IMG/VR virus record: IMGVR_UViG_3300022839_000007
Span: 93,789-157,788 of that record
Length of the DNA: 64,000 nt
From: a virus
Reading direction: 5' to 3' (one strand)
Below are positions 15,893 to 24,086 of the stretch, in pieces. The number at the start of each line of letters is the position of its first letter. The stretch's first letter is position 1. The notes below the pieces were generated by a model. The model did not search any database and was not told the DNA's origin. It saw nothing but the letters and a program-made list of their open reading frames with translations. A program made the translations under genes and the position numbers.

Positions 15893-16312
15893 TTACCAAT
15901 TTCTGCAACTCCAATATCTTGCAGATGTACGAGGTCCAGGATTGTCACAATTATGACGTGCCCTAAAACTTTTTCTTCTTGCAGGATTTGATTTCTTAAT
16001 ACGCATATTTGGATCTCCGAAGTTTACTTTTTTAACATTTCCGGTACTCGGATCTTTTACAAAAACCTTAAACTTTTTTACATCGCCTCGCATAGGTTTG
16101 CCTAGGCTAACTTTGCGTCCTTGATACTCGGCTTCGTCGAGTATATCGTCTTCGTTGAACCACATTTCTCCATATGCTTCAAAGAATTCATTGCCATGAT
16201 AGGTTTCCTCTTTAACGCAATTATTTACACGCTTGCCTTTGTTCTTACCGGTACCGGGCTTTGTGCCGTCTTTTTTGTATCCGTCCCAGCAAGAAATTTC
16301 GTTAACTTTCAT
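15893..16312 (-). CDS. Cys-containing small phage protein (DUF5872-like) with tag-like start
   Basis: 139 residues. It starts MKVNEIS and continues CWDGYKKDGTKPGTGKNKGK, then FKVFVKDPSTGNVKKVNFGD and RARHNCDNPGPRTSARYWSC. The last two phrases are hallmarks of a very common marine-phage family of unknown function (I associate it with DUF5872). The conserved cysteines could bind metal. It overlaps its upstream neighbour by 4 nt. Confidence 0.75.
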   Translation of the reverse strand: MKVNEISCWDGYKKDGTKPGTGKNKGKRVNNCVKEETYHGNEFFEAYGEMWFNEDDILDEAEYQGRKVSLGKPMRGDVKKFKVFVKDPSTGNVKKVNFGDPNMRIKKSNPARRKSFRARHNCDNPGPRTSARYWSCRNW

Positions 16313-16518
16313 TTTCTTCCCCTAAATGTTCCGCCCGTGAGATGCGGCAAAGTAAACCAGAGTTCAAACCATTTTGGATCACCAGGTTGTATATTCTGTT
16401 CACGTTCTTTTTGACGATTACTGTTAGCAGCATCGCTGATATTGCCCAATGAGTATTCGGTATACCCTTTAAATTCGTTTACACCAGCAAGCTTTATAAG
16501 TCTGTCTAAATCGTCCAT
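16309..16518 (-). CDS. Small conserved phage protein
   Basis: 69 residues starting MDDLDRLIKLAGVNEF. The end, EREQNIQPGDPKWFELWF, then LTGGTFRGRK, is a phrase seen in other marine phage small proteins of unknown function. It shares a 1-nt stop/start junction with the upstream gene and overlaps the downstream one. Confidence 0.65.
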   Translation of the reverse strand: MDDLDRLIKLAGVNEFKGYTEYSLGNISDAANSNRQKEREQNIQPGDPKWFELWFTLPHLTGGTFRGRK

Positions 16519-17000
16519 TATAAATCTCTATTAGCAGAACTAGTTGCTGGTTGTTTTTTACGTATTATAAATTCGGTCATTCTACCAATATCGCTCCACG
16601 CAAATTCAAATCCGTTCTTATCAGCAAACTTTTGTATCATTTTTTTATACAACGAAGATCTGCTGTCCTTGATTTTAGGATCTTCTGCGGCAGCGCCTTC
16701 GCGCTTGGCAACAAATGTAATACTCTCGGCTGTTAAATTTAACTTAAAAAATGAAGAAATAATATTAATTACAGTAGCAAATATAGCAAATTCATTACCT
16801 TCTCCGGTACGTTTAATGTTATTATCTTTTTTAAATCCTACTTCAAAATTACGACTATTGTGAGAAAGAGATTCAAAGTATACTACAACATTGCCGCCTG
16901 CTGATGCAAAATGAGCGCGAAAACTATTAACTTCTTGTTGAGTCCATTGCCAGTTATACGGACGATCAAACACTTCAACAATAATCTCGCAGACTTTCAT
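16518..17000 (-). CDS. Putative internal head protein with capsid-targeting-like tag
   Basis: 160 residues. The start MKVCEIIVE has an IVE cleavage-like site followed by VFDRPYNWQW. The rest is an alpha/beta domain: FEVGFKKDN, then FATVINIISSFF, then ITFVAKREG and SRSSLYKKMIQKFADKNGF. This fold recurs in small phage proteins with such tags. No function known. Confidence 0.7.
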   Translation of the reverse strand: MKVCEIIVEVFDRPYNWQWTQQEVNSFRAHFASAGGNVVVYFESLSHNSRNFEVGFKKDNNIKRTGEGNEFAIFATVINIISSFFKLNLTAESITFVAKREGAAAEDPKIKDSRSSLYKKMIQKFADKNGFEFAWSDIGRMTEFIIRKKQPATSSANRDL

Positions 17001-17001
17001 A

Positions 17002-17241
17002 TTATCGATTTCTATCTATTTTTTTTAGCAACTTTTCATCGGGCATTGCGTTGCCTAACTTTTGTGCAATTTTGTATTCAGCTGCACCGCCTGCAACTCC
17101 GCCTGCATACTTTCCTGCTCGTTTAGCTGCTGCCTGTCCGGCAGTTCTTGCTCCTAGTTTTGCTGCTCCGGCTTTTGCCAATTGTCCACCTATATTTGCT
17201 CCTACACCAACTAGGGCACCAACCACTTCGTTTACTTTCAA
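17002..17241 (-). CDS. Ala/Gly-rich small protein with tag-like start
   Basis: 79 residues beginning MKVNEVVGALVG. Residues about 10-55 are Ala/Gly-rich and amphipathic (GANIGGQLAKAGAAKLGA, AKRAGKYAGGVAGGAAEY), then comes a charged tail. The composition resembles membrane-active or DNA-condensing internal proteins. Function is not established. Confidence 0.6.
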   Translation of the reverse strand: MKVNEVVGALVGVGANIGGQLAKAGAAKLGARTAGQAAAKRAGKYAGGVAGGAAEYKIAQKLGNAMPDEKLLKKIDRNR

Positions 17242-17810
17242 GATATTTCCTTTGTTTGTTCCATACCGTTACGAACTGCATTATAAATTTGTATTGCATA
17301 TTTTTTATTAGAAATACCTTGCTTAAATAATTCAAAGTTGCCAGCAAACGCTGCCTCTCGTAACTTACTTGCACTTATACCGTTAACTCCGGCAGCATCA
17401 GGATCTCGATCGCCGGCGCTAACTACAGTTATGTTATCAAAATGATATTCTTTACCATTGTATTTGTTAATTAGCTTAGTAAACTCGTCAATACGATCGC
17501 TGCCTGCAACATATACAATATTTTGATATCCAAGTGATTCGATGCGTTGCAATACTTGTATAATATTCTTAATATGTTTGTTACCAACAATGACATCAGG
17601 AAATAGCAGTTGAACAATTTCTAGCTTGTTGTCAAACTCTAGCGGGTCTGTTTTAGGATGATGACTGTGGCTTAAAAATAAGTAATAGTCGCCTTTTAGA
17701 CTAGTAATTTTATTTACTAGTTTTTTGTGTCCTAGAGTTGGAGGATTCATTCGTGCAAATGCAACAATTGCAGTATTACCAATTACTTTACACTTTTGGT
17801 TAATTATCAT
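17238..17810 (-). CDS. Nucleotidyltransferase of the cytidylyltransferase/NMN-adenylyltransferase type
   Basis: 190 residues. The N-terminal FARMNPPTLGHKKLV is a variant of the (H/x)xGH nucleotide-binding motif, and ISASKLREAAFAG near the C-terminus is the ISSTxxR-like phosphate-binding motif. Other family features are FLSHSHHPKTDPL and VYVAGSDRIDEF. Enzymes of this class transfer NMP to a phosphate acceptor such as NMN. The phage version is often found among tagged head proteins, and here it lies in that run although it has no tag itself. Substrate unknown. Confidence 0.75.
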   Translation of the reverse strand: MIINQKCKVIGNTAIVAFARMNPPTLGHKKLVNKITSLKGDYYLFLSHSHHPKTDPLEFDNKLEIVQLLFPDVIVGNKHIKNIIQVLQRIESLGYQNIVYVAGSDRIDEFTKLINKYNGKEYHFDNITVVSAGDRDPDAAGVNGISASKLREAAFAGNFELFKQGISNKKYAIQIYNAVRNGMEQTKEIS

Positions 17811-18394
17811 TAGTATTCGCCTTTACGAAGACTTTCTACTTCATTTGTTAATAATTTAGTAATGCATTGCATTTTTTCGCTGTCGGTTAACAATTCAGCT
17901 GGGCGTTTTTTAATATTGAATTTCTTAATATATTGAATTATAGCTGTTTCAATAACAGGGAGCATACTTTTCTTATTATATTTTCCGCCCTTTTTAACAG
18001 ACGCTTGTACATCAATTAGTGCCGGATAAAGAGTTTTTCTATAAAATCCTGGATCTTGTTTCATAAAGATGCACAAGTCTTCAACTATATCGTATGGTAG
18101 TTGACTACCAATTTTTAATTCCTGAACTTGATCTTGATCAAAAAATTCGTTTATTTTAGTAGTATTTCCAGAAATTTCAATTTCAAAATTATCGTACCCT
18201 TGCTCCATCATATAATCTGCAAGACGAGATGAATACTCATCTGCTTCGTGATCTAATAAATTTCGCGGTAACGCAATTTCAACAACTAGCCGTCCGTTGC
18301 TGGTTTCTAGTAGCGTCTGATTAGGAAAAATTGATTCGTTTAGAAATGATACCGCTTTATGTTCATCTAATATTACTCTTGCAAAATGCTTCAT
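17810..18394 (-). CDS. Conserved phage protein of unknown function
   Basis: 194 residues. A recognisable conserved part is LPYDIVEDLCIFMKQDPGFY, then LYPALIDVQ, KKSMLPVIETAIIQYIKKF and the C-terminal ESLRKGEY. It is shared by marine T4-like and other phages and probably structural or virion-associated. It overlaps the nucleotidyltransferase start by one base. Confidence 0.7.
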   Translation of the reverse strand: MKHFARVILDEHKAVSFLNESIFPNQTLLETSNGRLVVEIALPRNLLDHEADEYSSRLADYMMEQGYDNFEIEISGNTTKINEFFDQDQVQELKIGSQLPYDIVEDLCIFMKQDPGFYRKTLYPALIDVQASVKKGGKYNKKSMLPVIETAIIQYIKKFNIKKRPAELLTDSEKMQCITKLLTNEVESLRKGEY

Positions 18395-18402
18395 ATAATT
18401 CC

Positions 18403-18765
18403 TTAATGATTTAACATTATACTATCAATGGATCCAGCAGTGTATAATACCATTGCTCTTATCCATACATAGTTACCTGTAAAGTTTTTTAAATGAGATC
18501 CACCGCTATTATCAGTATCTGTTGCATCACTTATATGATTAGATACAGCTAAAGTAAACCAATCTTGTTCAGTTGGCACTGTTGCTAGAGATGCTTGTAT
18601 CGAGGCAGTTCCTATAAAATTAGTTACGGTATATTGTACTGTGTGAAATCCGTCGCTTCTGCTATAAAACCCGTCGCCTTTGAACATGTTACCTATTACA
18701 GTAATTAATACACCGTCTCCGGTATGTACATGATTTGATAAAATTATTTTACTTGTGCTTGACAT
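18403..18765 (-). CDS. Putative beta-rich virion protein
   Basis: 120 residues from the ATG at 18765, 5 nt downstream of a GATAAATA octamer. It is nearly all beta strand with SDGFHTVQYTVTNFIGTASI, VPTEQDWFTL and NYVWIRAMVLYTAG, like small jelly-roll or Ig-like decoration/fibre proteins. The late-type promoter supports a structural role. Confidence 0.65.
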   Translation of the reverse strand: MSSTSKIILSNHVHTGDGVLITVIGNMFKGDGFYSRSDGFHTVQYTVTNFIGTASIQASLATVPTEQDWFTLAVSNHISDATDTDNSGGSHLKNFTGNYVWIRAMVLYTAGSIDSIMLNH

Positions 18766-18769
18766 ACAA

Positions 18770-19477
18770 CTATTTATCAATATCTTCTTTGTATACTAAC
18801 TTGTCAATACGACATATGTTACCGCCTATTATTAGTTGTAGTAACATAATGATATTCTCGTCTCTCACATACACATATTGTCCGTTAATCCATTTTGCAC
18901 CTTCTTGCAAATTTCTCATTAGGACATCGCCAACTTTAATTTTATCTCGGTTGTGTTTGATCCATTCTGCAAAAGAAGGACTAGCTGGCTTATTTCCAAA
19001 TGATACTTTATATGGATAATCAGTTGGACTGTTGACAACAATAACGTTCTTATTATTACTAAGAAAGTCAATGGTTCTTAGGTCAGGTTTCCATAACTCA
19101 ATTATCTTGGTATTTATTTTATTAATAATGTTTTCTAATGTAAAGAGATTATTTCCGTATATTGTTAATGAATCACGTTCGCATCGTAGCGAGAACTCGC
19201 TACGATTTACTAGGATTAATTCTTGATATATAGTAGTTGCATCCGAGAGGTCCTCGAGAGGTACAGTAACGTTGGCCCGGCTTCTTCTTATTACCGGTAA
19301 TATCTTACGTTCAAGATTTTCGTTATAATATTCTAATCTCTCATTAACATAATCAAGGGTTGTTACTTTGCTTGATGTATTTCTAAAAATTATTGCTAGC
19401 TGATTCTTTAGCTTTAGTTTATACAAATATTTTCCGTAATGTAGAAACTTAGTTTCTCGCAGTTTTAATTTTGTCAT
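18770..19477 (-). CDS. Conserved phage hypothetical protein
   Basis: 235 residues, unrecognised function. It starts MTKLKLRETKFLHYGKYLYK and includes VNRSEFSLRCERDSLTIYGN, a phrase that suggests a beta-alpha domain, and a C-terminal region with GAKWINGQYVYVRDE. The start overlaps the clpA end by 29 nt, so it is likely expressed with clpA. Confidence 0.65.
   Translation of the reverse strand: MTKLKLRETKFLHYGKYLYKLKLKNQLAIIFRNTSSKVTTLDYVNERLEYYNENLERKILPVIRRSRANVTVPLEDLSDATTIYQELILVNRSEFSLRCERDSLTIYGNNLFTLENIINKINTKIIELWKPDLRTIDFLSNNKNVIVVNSPTDYPYKVSFGNKPASPSFAEWIKHNRDKIKVGDVLMRNLQEGAKWINGQYVYVRDENIIMLLQLIIGGNICRIDKLVYKEDIDK
18771..18778 (-). promoter_or_regulatory. Late-type promoter octamer GATAAATA
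   Basis: Minus-strand octamer with GTTGT between it and the ATG at 18765. The same GTTGTATG follows the octamer at dnaJ (22990). Confidence 0.6.
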
Positions 19478-21698
19478 GTGTTACTTCTAATACAATTTCA
19501 TTTTCTGATACGTTAATAACTACAGTACCTCCTAGCTTCAAGTCGCCAAACAGCATTGCTCTTGATAACGGACGTTTAATGTCGTTATCAATTACACGCT
19601 GCAATGGTCTAGCACCCATTTTATTATCAAACCCCTTTTCTACTAAATAGTCAAGTGCTTCGTCTGCAATGGAAATCTTAATTCCTTTGTCCTTAACTTG
19701 ATCACGTAGTTCTGCAAGAAAGCTTCCTACAATTTTTAGCATTACTGGTTTGCTAAGTTTAGAAAACGTAACAATAGCATCTAATCTATTACGAAATTCC
19801 GGAGCAAAGAACTTTTTAAGTTCTGTATCTGCGTAATCCTTGCTTGCACTTTCACCAAACCCAATTGTGTTCTTTTCAGAATCTCTTGCACCTAGATTTG
19901 TAGTAAGAATTAGTACACAGTTACGAGCATCTGCTTCTTTACCGTTTGATCCAGTTACCTTGCCGTTGTCCATTAATTGTAATAATATTGAACTTACATC
20001 AGGGTGTGCCTTTTCAATCTCGTCGAGCAGTAGTACACAATTAGGATTTTCTTGTAATTTGACTATTAGTTGTCCAGCATTGTCATCGAACCCGACATAG
20101 CCCGGAGGCGACCCAATTAGCTTGGCTACAGAATGTTTTTCCATGTATTCAGACATATCAAATCGTACAAGCGGTACGCCCAGATGCTTTGCTAATTGCT
20201 TTGCTGCATGAGTCTTACCAACTCCGGTAGGCCCCATAAACACAAAACTTCCAATAGGCTTATTTGCACTTTTAAGTCCGGCTTGTGCAACTAGAACCTT
20301 ATCTACAATTGCGTCAATTGCAGTGTCCTGTCCGTATACACTACCTTTAAGATTTTTCTCAAGACTAGCAAGATTTTCAGTTTCTTGTTCTGCAACTTGC
20401 TCTTGGGGGATCTTAATCATTCGAGATAATTCATACTGAATATTTTTTTCAGTAATAATCTTATCAGTTTCTTGATCGCGTACTTTAAATCGGCTACATG
20501 CAACATCAATAAGATCAATTGCTTTATCAGGAAGCTTTTTATCTGTCTGATACTTGATGCTAAGTTTTACCGCAGCCTCAATTGCAGAATCTTTTATCTC
20601 GACTGTGTGAAAGTCTTCGTAGTACTTTCGTATTCCGTACAGAATTTCTACAGTCATTGCAGCAGACGGTTCGTCGATAGTTACACGCTGGAATCTGCGC
20701 ATCAGCGCTCGGTCTTTTTCAAAGAACTTACGGTACTCGTCCCACGTAGTAGCAGCTATTACTTTAATATTGCCTTTTGCAAGCGCAGGTTTAAGCATAT
20801 TTGCAAGGTCATTTGAACTATTTTGTCCGCCTGCTCCTGCACCGCTAATCATATGAGCTTCGTCGATGAACAGAATAGTCTTACCTTTGTTCTGTAACGC
20901 TTGCAATACCAGTTTGAATCTTTCTTCAAAGTCTCCACGGTATTTTGAACCAGCTAACATACTTCCGATATCCAACGAGTATACGGTATAGTCCTTAAGA
21001 AATGTAGGCACGTCGCCGTGTACAATTTTATAAGCAAGCCCTTCAACTACTGCGGTTTTGCCTACTCCTGGATCTCCTACCATCAGCGCATTACTTTTGC
21101 TACGTCTTCCTAATGCAAGAGCCACCTGTTCAATCTCGTCATGGCGTCCAATTACTGGATCAATTTTGTTAAGAGAGGCGAGGTGATTGAGATCTTCGGT
21201 AAATGCGCGAAGTGCTTTATTTGCAGCACCGCCGTTCTCGGCTTCCTCTGGTTCTTGATTTAAATCCATTTCTGGGTGATGATATCGTGTGTATGTATCT
21301 TTATCAATTCCAGACTGCTGTGTTACAAAATAAGCATAACTACGTTTTTCATTGAGGATGCTTATTAGCACATCGCTTGTAGTAATTTGCTCTCTTCCTT
21401 GAAATAACACCTGTGCAAAAGCACGGTTAAGTACTCGTTCTACAGTTTGCGTTTTTTTAGGCTTATATTTTTCAAGATCTGTTTTAATATCATCACACTT
21501 GGTTTTAAGATAATTATCAAGGGCGGATGTCATTAGTACAGGATCAATGCCGTAATCTGTGATATCTTTTACAAAGGTGTCTTCAAAAAGCATTGCATAT
21601 AGCAAATGTTCAAGTGTTACATATTCGTGTTGTAATTTTTTGGCATTATTAACTGCTTTATCAAAGACTGATTGCAGTTCTGTACTAGGTTCTACCAT
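19449..21698 (-). CDS. clpA: ClpA-like AAA+ unfoldase of the Clp protease
   Basis: 749 residues, the full length of bacterial ClpA. It has an N-terminal Clp-N repeat domain (1-140), D1 with GDPGVGKT (208-215) and Walker B FIDE (277-280), and D2 with GPTGVGKT (489-496) and LLDE (557-560). There is no ClpB middle domain. The loop that in E. coli ClpA holds the ClpP-docking tripeptide IGL reads TIGFGES here (IGF at 612-614), so docking to ClpP is predicted. A phage ClpP is encoded at 47796. The gene lies downstream of peptide deformylase and DnaJ with overlapping ends. It could degrade or remodel host or phage proteins. Confidence 0.95.
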   Translation of the reverse strand: MVEPSTELQSVFDKAVNNAKKLQHEYVTLEHLLYAMLFEDTFVKDITDYGIDPVLMTSALDNYLKTKCDDIKTDLEKYKPKKTQTVERVLNRAFAQVLFQGREQITTSDVLISILNEKRSYAYFVTQQSGIDKDTYTRYHHPEMDLNQEPEEAENGGAANKALRAFTEDLNHLASLNKIDPVIGRHDEIEQVALALGRRSKSNALMVGDPGVGKTAVVEGLAYKIVHGDVPTFLKDYTVYSLDIGSMLAGSKYRGDFEERFKLVLQALQNKGKTILFIDEAHMISGAGAGGQNSSNDLANMLKPALAKGNIKVIAATTWDEYRKFFEKDRALMRRFQRVTIDEPSAAMTVEILYGIRKYYEDFHTVEIKDSAIEAAVKLSIKYQTDKKLPDKAIDLIDVACSRFKVRDQETDKIITEKNIQYELSRMIKIPQEQVAEQETENLASLEKNLKGSVYGQDTAIDAIVDKVLVAQAGLKSANKPIGSFVFMGPTGVGKTHAAKQLAKHLGVPLVRFDMSEYMEKHSVAKLIGSPPGYVGFDDNAGQLIVKLQENPNCVLLLDEIEKAHPDVSSILLQLMDNGKVTGSNGKEADARNCVLILTTNLGARDSEKNTIGFGESASKDYADTELKKFFAPEFRNRLDAIVTFSKLSKPVMLKIVGSFLAELRDQVKDKGIKISIADEALDYLVEKGFDNKMGARPLQRVIDNDIKRPLSRAMLFGDLKLGGTVVINVSENEIVLEVTHDKIKTARN

Positions 21699-22218
21699 AT
21701 TTAATCCTTTTTGTTCGGGCTGTTTGTGCTGTTTGTGCTATTTTTAACTTTAGTTTACTGACTCGATCAACAAATTGTATGCCCTGAAGGTGATCGTATT
21801 CATGTAAAAAGCAACGAGCGTCGATGTCGTCATACGTTGCATCTACACTTATAACACTATTATAGTCACTTGTCAACGTATCAAATTCCACATTGATGCT
21901 ATTTGGACGTTTTATACTTAGAAATAAATCAGTATGACTAAGGCACCCCTCAGGGCCTAATTCTATTTGTTTGCTAACACTTTTAACAACAGGATTTATT
22001 ACAACTGTGACATTTCCGTACTGTTTGTTTAATACGGTTCTCATAACAAATATCTGATACGGAAGCCCTACTTGATTTGCGCTTAATCCTAGACCGCCTA
22101 ATTCATGCATTAAGTTTGTCATCTGTAGGGCAATACTTGCTATGTCAACTTGAGTAGTGTCTACACGCGGCAGAGCAGTTGCAAGTAATATATTAGGCGA
22201 TTTTATTAATGTCATCAT
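21685..22218 (-). CDS. def: Peptide deformylase
   Basis: 177 residues with all three PDF motifs: GLSANQVG at 44-51 (motif 1, variant of GLAAPQVG), EGCLS at 90-94 with the metal-ligand Cys, and HEYDH at 139-143 (HExxH). It removes the formyl group from nascent proteins. Phage PDFs usually lack the bacterial C-terminal helix, but this one has a basic tail (ARTKRIKYGRT) that overlaps the clpA start. Confidence 0.93.
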   Translation of the reverse strand: MMTLIKSPNILLATALPRVDTTQVDIASIALQMTNLMHELGGLGLSANQVGLPYQIFVMRTVLNKQYGNVTVVINPVVKSVSKQIELGPEGCLSHTDLFLSIKRPNSINVEFDTLTSDYNSVISVDATYDDIDARCFLHEYDHLQGIQFVDRVSKLKLKIAQTAQTARTKRIKYGRT

Positions 22219-22984
22219 TAATAGATTGTATCCTTGTTAACAAGTCGTTATCGGTAATAATAGGAGTGATACATTTAATTTTTACATACAAGTTACCAAA
22301 TTTACCAGACCTCGGATCTAAAAGACCGTACCCGGCAATATTTAATATTGTATCGGCTTGCGTACTCTTAGGTATGTTAACACGAAGGACGCCGGATGTC
22401 AACTGGTCTATGTTAACTACAGTTCCTAAAATTAAATCAAACATTTTTAAATTAATAGTAGTTACTAAATGAATACCGTCTCGTTTAAATATAGGATGAT
22501 CAACAACTTTTACATGTACTAACAAATTACCCGGTGTTTGCTGGGCATAGTGGTTGTCTCCAAGCCCTCTAAACTTTAAAACTTCGCCGTGTAATACTCC
22601 GGCATGTATTTTTATATTTGCAGTAGCTATATTGTTACTTCTCATAGCATACGAAACTGTAATATCTTTTCCGTTGGCAACATCCTCTAGAGTTATTACA
22701 ACTTGCAATCTAACATCTGCGTTACGCTGTCGCGGATCGCTTCCAAAGAATTGGGAAAATATGTCTTCAAATTGTGTATCTGAAGAAATTGGTTTGCTAA
22801 CCTGATCGTATTTGGCCCGTGTTTCTGGATTTTTTAATATCTGATAAGCTTCGTTAATACTTGAAAATACATTCTTCTCGCCCCCTTTATCGGGGTGATG
22901 CATCTTAGCTAAAGACTTGTAGGCTTGTCTAATTTCGTGCTGAGTTGCAGTGCTTGATATTCCTAAAGTCGTATAATGTTTCAT
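22193..22984 (-). CDS. dnaJ: DnaJ/CbpA-like J-domain co-chaperone
   Basis: 263 residues. An N-terminal J domain has HPDKGG with the Hsp70-activating HPD at 30-32. A short linker follows, then two C-terminal substrate domains (LQVVITLEDVANGKDI, GVLHGEVLKFRGLGD). The zinc finger of class A DnaJ is absent, so it is class B/CbpA-like. It would recruit host DnaK. It overlaps the deformylase gene and has a late-type octamer 5 nt before the ATG. Confidence 0.92.
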   Translation of the reverse strand: MKHYTTLGISSTATQHEIRQAYKSLAKMHHPDKGGEKNVFSSINEAYQILKNPETRAKYDQVSKPISSDTQFEDIFSQFFGSDPRQRNADVRLQVVITLEDVANGKDITVSYAMRSNNIATANIKIHAGVLHGEVLKFRGLGDNHYAQQTPGNLLVHVKVVDHPIFKRDGIHLVTTINLKMFDLILGTVVNIDQLTSGVLRVNIPKSTQADTILNIAGYGLLDPRSGKFGNLYVKIKCITPIITDNDLLTRIQSINDDINKIA

Positions 22985-22989
22985 ACAAC

Positions 22990-22997
22990 TATTTATT
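22990..22997 (-). promoter_or_regulatory. Late-type promoter octamer AATAAATA
   Basis: Minus-strand AATAAATA followed by GTTGT and the dnaJ ATG at 22984, with the same spacing and sequence as at 18771. Confidence 0.5.
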
Positions 22998-23017
22998 TTT
23001 TCAACTAGTGCAATTTC

Positions 23018-23326
23018 TTATTCGTGATTGTCTTTATTTTCATATGCAGTTTTTCCGTAGAACCCTATCACTATTGCAGCAACTGATACAAAATATGTAG
23101 GAGCCATATCTCCTAGTATAATTGCAGCCTGGTCGAGTTTGACCAAAAATGCCAATACAATAGCAGCTGGGTATAATAACATACCAAACAACGCAAACCA
23201 TGCCATTCTTCGTTGGGCATCTTCCCGTTTATCTTGATTTTCAATACGAAGCATAATTTCTTTTGTTGATAACTCTTCTCCTGTTATTATATTTTCCTGA
23301 ATTTCTGTTGATTTGTATTTGGCCAC
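23018..23326 (-). CDS. Two-segment membrane protein of the lysis region, possible holin
   Basis: 102 residues. A charged cytoplasmic-looking N-terminus (EELSTKEIMLRIENQDKRED) is followed by two membrane segments (AWFALFGMLLYPAAIVLAFL and TYFVSVAAIVIGFYG) and a short charged tail. It sits directly downstream of endolysin and spanin genes, the place expected for a holin. Size and topology fit, but no family-specific motif is known to me. Confidence 0.6.
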   Translation of the reverse strand: MAKYKSTEIQENIITGEELSTKEIMLRIENQDKREDAQRRMAWFALFGMLLYPAAIVLAFLVKLDQAAIILGDMAPTYFVSVAAIVIGFYGKTAYENKDNHE

Positions 23327-23383
23327 TTCTAATCTCCCTCTAGGTTGGCGTTACATATATTATTAGAATATTTTCTCCTTATT

Positions 23384-23402
23384 AACAGTAGCCCTTACTG
23401 TT
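23384..23402 (-). terminator. Hairpin after the spanin genes
   Basis: A 7-bp stem (AACAGTA/TACTGTT) with a 5-nt loop just after the o-spanin stop and before the membrane-protein gene. It has no strong U-run, so it may be an attenuator or mRNA 3' end. Confidence 0.4.
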
Positions 23403-23407
23403 TTATT

Positions 23408-23758
23408 TTAGTTAGTTAATGTTACTGCGTCTTCGTAATATACAATGATGTTGCCCTGTTGGTTAATATATCGTCGAAGTTCGGCAATATTAAGACTTAG
23501 GGTTTCGTAATCTTTTACACTAATAGCAATATACACTAATTCACCATTTTTACTAGCAAACTCTTTGGCAAATTCTTCAAAGTTGTCAACTGTAACTACA
23601 TAAACTTTTATATCATTTAATTGCACTGGTTTAGGTAACGCTACTCTAGGAACTTCGATCTTTACTGTATTTGTTACAGTTTTAATTTCCGGAGGATTAC
23701 CGCAACTTACCAGGAATAGTGTCGTTAGTAATATCGTTCCAAACTTTGTTAGTCGCAT
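23408..23758 (-). CDS. Outer-membrane spanin lipoprotein (Rz1-like)
   Basis: 116 residues with a lipoprotein signal peptide: basic start (MRLTKFG), hydrophobic LLTTLFLV and lipobox LVSC with Cys19 as the lipidated residue. The region after it is Pro-rich (NPPEIKTVTN, PRVALPKPVQL), as in Rz1 proteins. It starts inside the i-spanin gene (62-nt overlap in another frame), the classic spanin arrangement. The globular C-terminal part is longer than in lambda Rz1. Confidence 0.8.
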   Translation of the reverse strand: MRLTKFGTILLTTLFLVSCGNPPEIKTVTNTVKIEVPRVALPKPVQLNDIKVYVVTVDNFEEFAKEFASKNGELVYIAISVKDYETLSLNIAELRRYINQQGNIIVYYEDAVTLTN

Positions 23759-24086
23759 CTTGAATCCTTTTCTGAATTAATCCGGGTTTTTCACGAGACA
23801 ATTTTGTTAAATTGTGTTTTTGCAATACTGATCTCAGTTCGTCGCCGTATAACTCTGCTTTTTGCAAGTCAGTTTGCAGTTTTAAGTTAAGTTTGGCATT
23901 GCGTATTGCATCTTGTCTCAGCAACTTAACGCTAGCCTCTGACGTTTGTACTGCTACCTTTAAAACTGCATTATTAGTTTGCAACAATTCTATTCTATTC
24001 TGGCTGTGATTATAGTACCAATATCCTACGCCGCTAACTGCCAGTAATATCACTAAAAAAATTCCACTTAGCTTTAAACTAGTCAT
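23697..24086 (-). CDS. Inner-membrane spanin (Rz-like)
   Basis: 129 residues with one N-terminal membrane anchor (LSGIFLVILLAVSGVGYWYY) and a long periplasmic coiled coil (RIELLQTNNAVLKVAVQ to LRSVLQKHNLTKLSREK). This is the i-spanin layout. It lies between the endolysin (overlapping its stop) and the o-spanin. With the latter it would fuse inner and outer membranes at lysis. Confidence 0.82.
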   Translation of the reverse strand: MTSLKLSGIFLVILLAVSGVGYWYYNHSQNRIELLQTNNAVLKVAVQTSEASVKLLRQDAIRNAKLNLKLQTDLQKAELYGDELRSVLQKHNLTKLSREKPGLIQKRIQDATNKVWNDITNDTIPGKLR

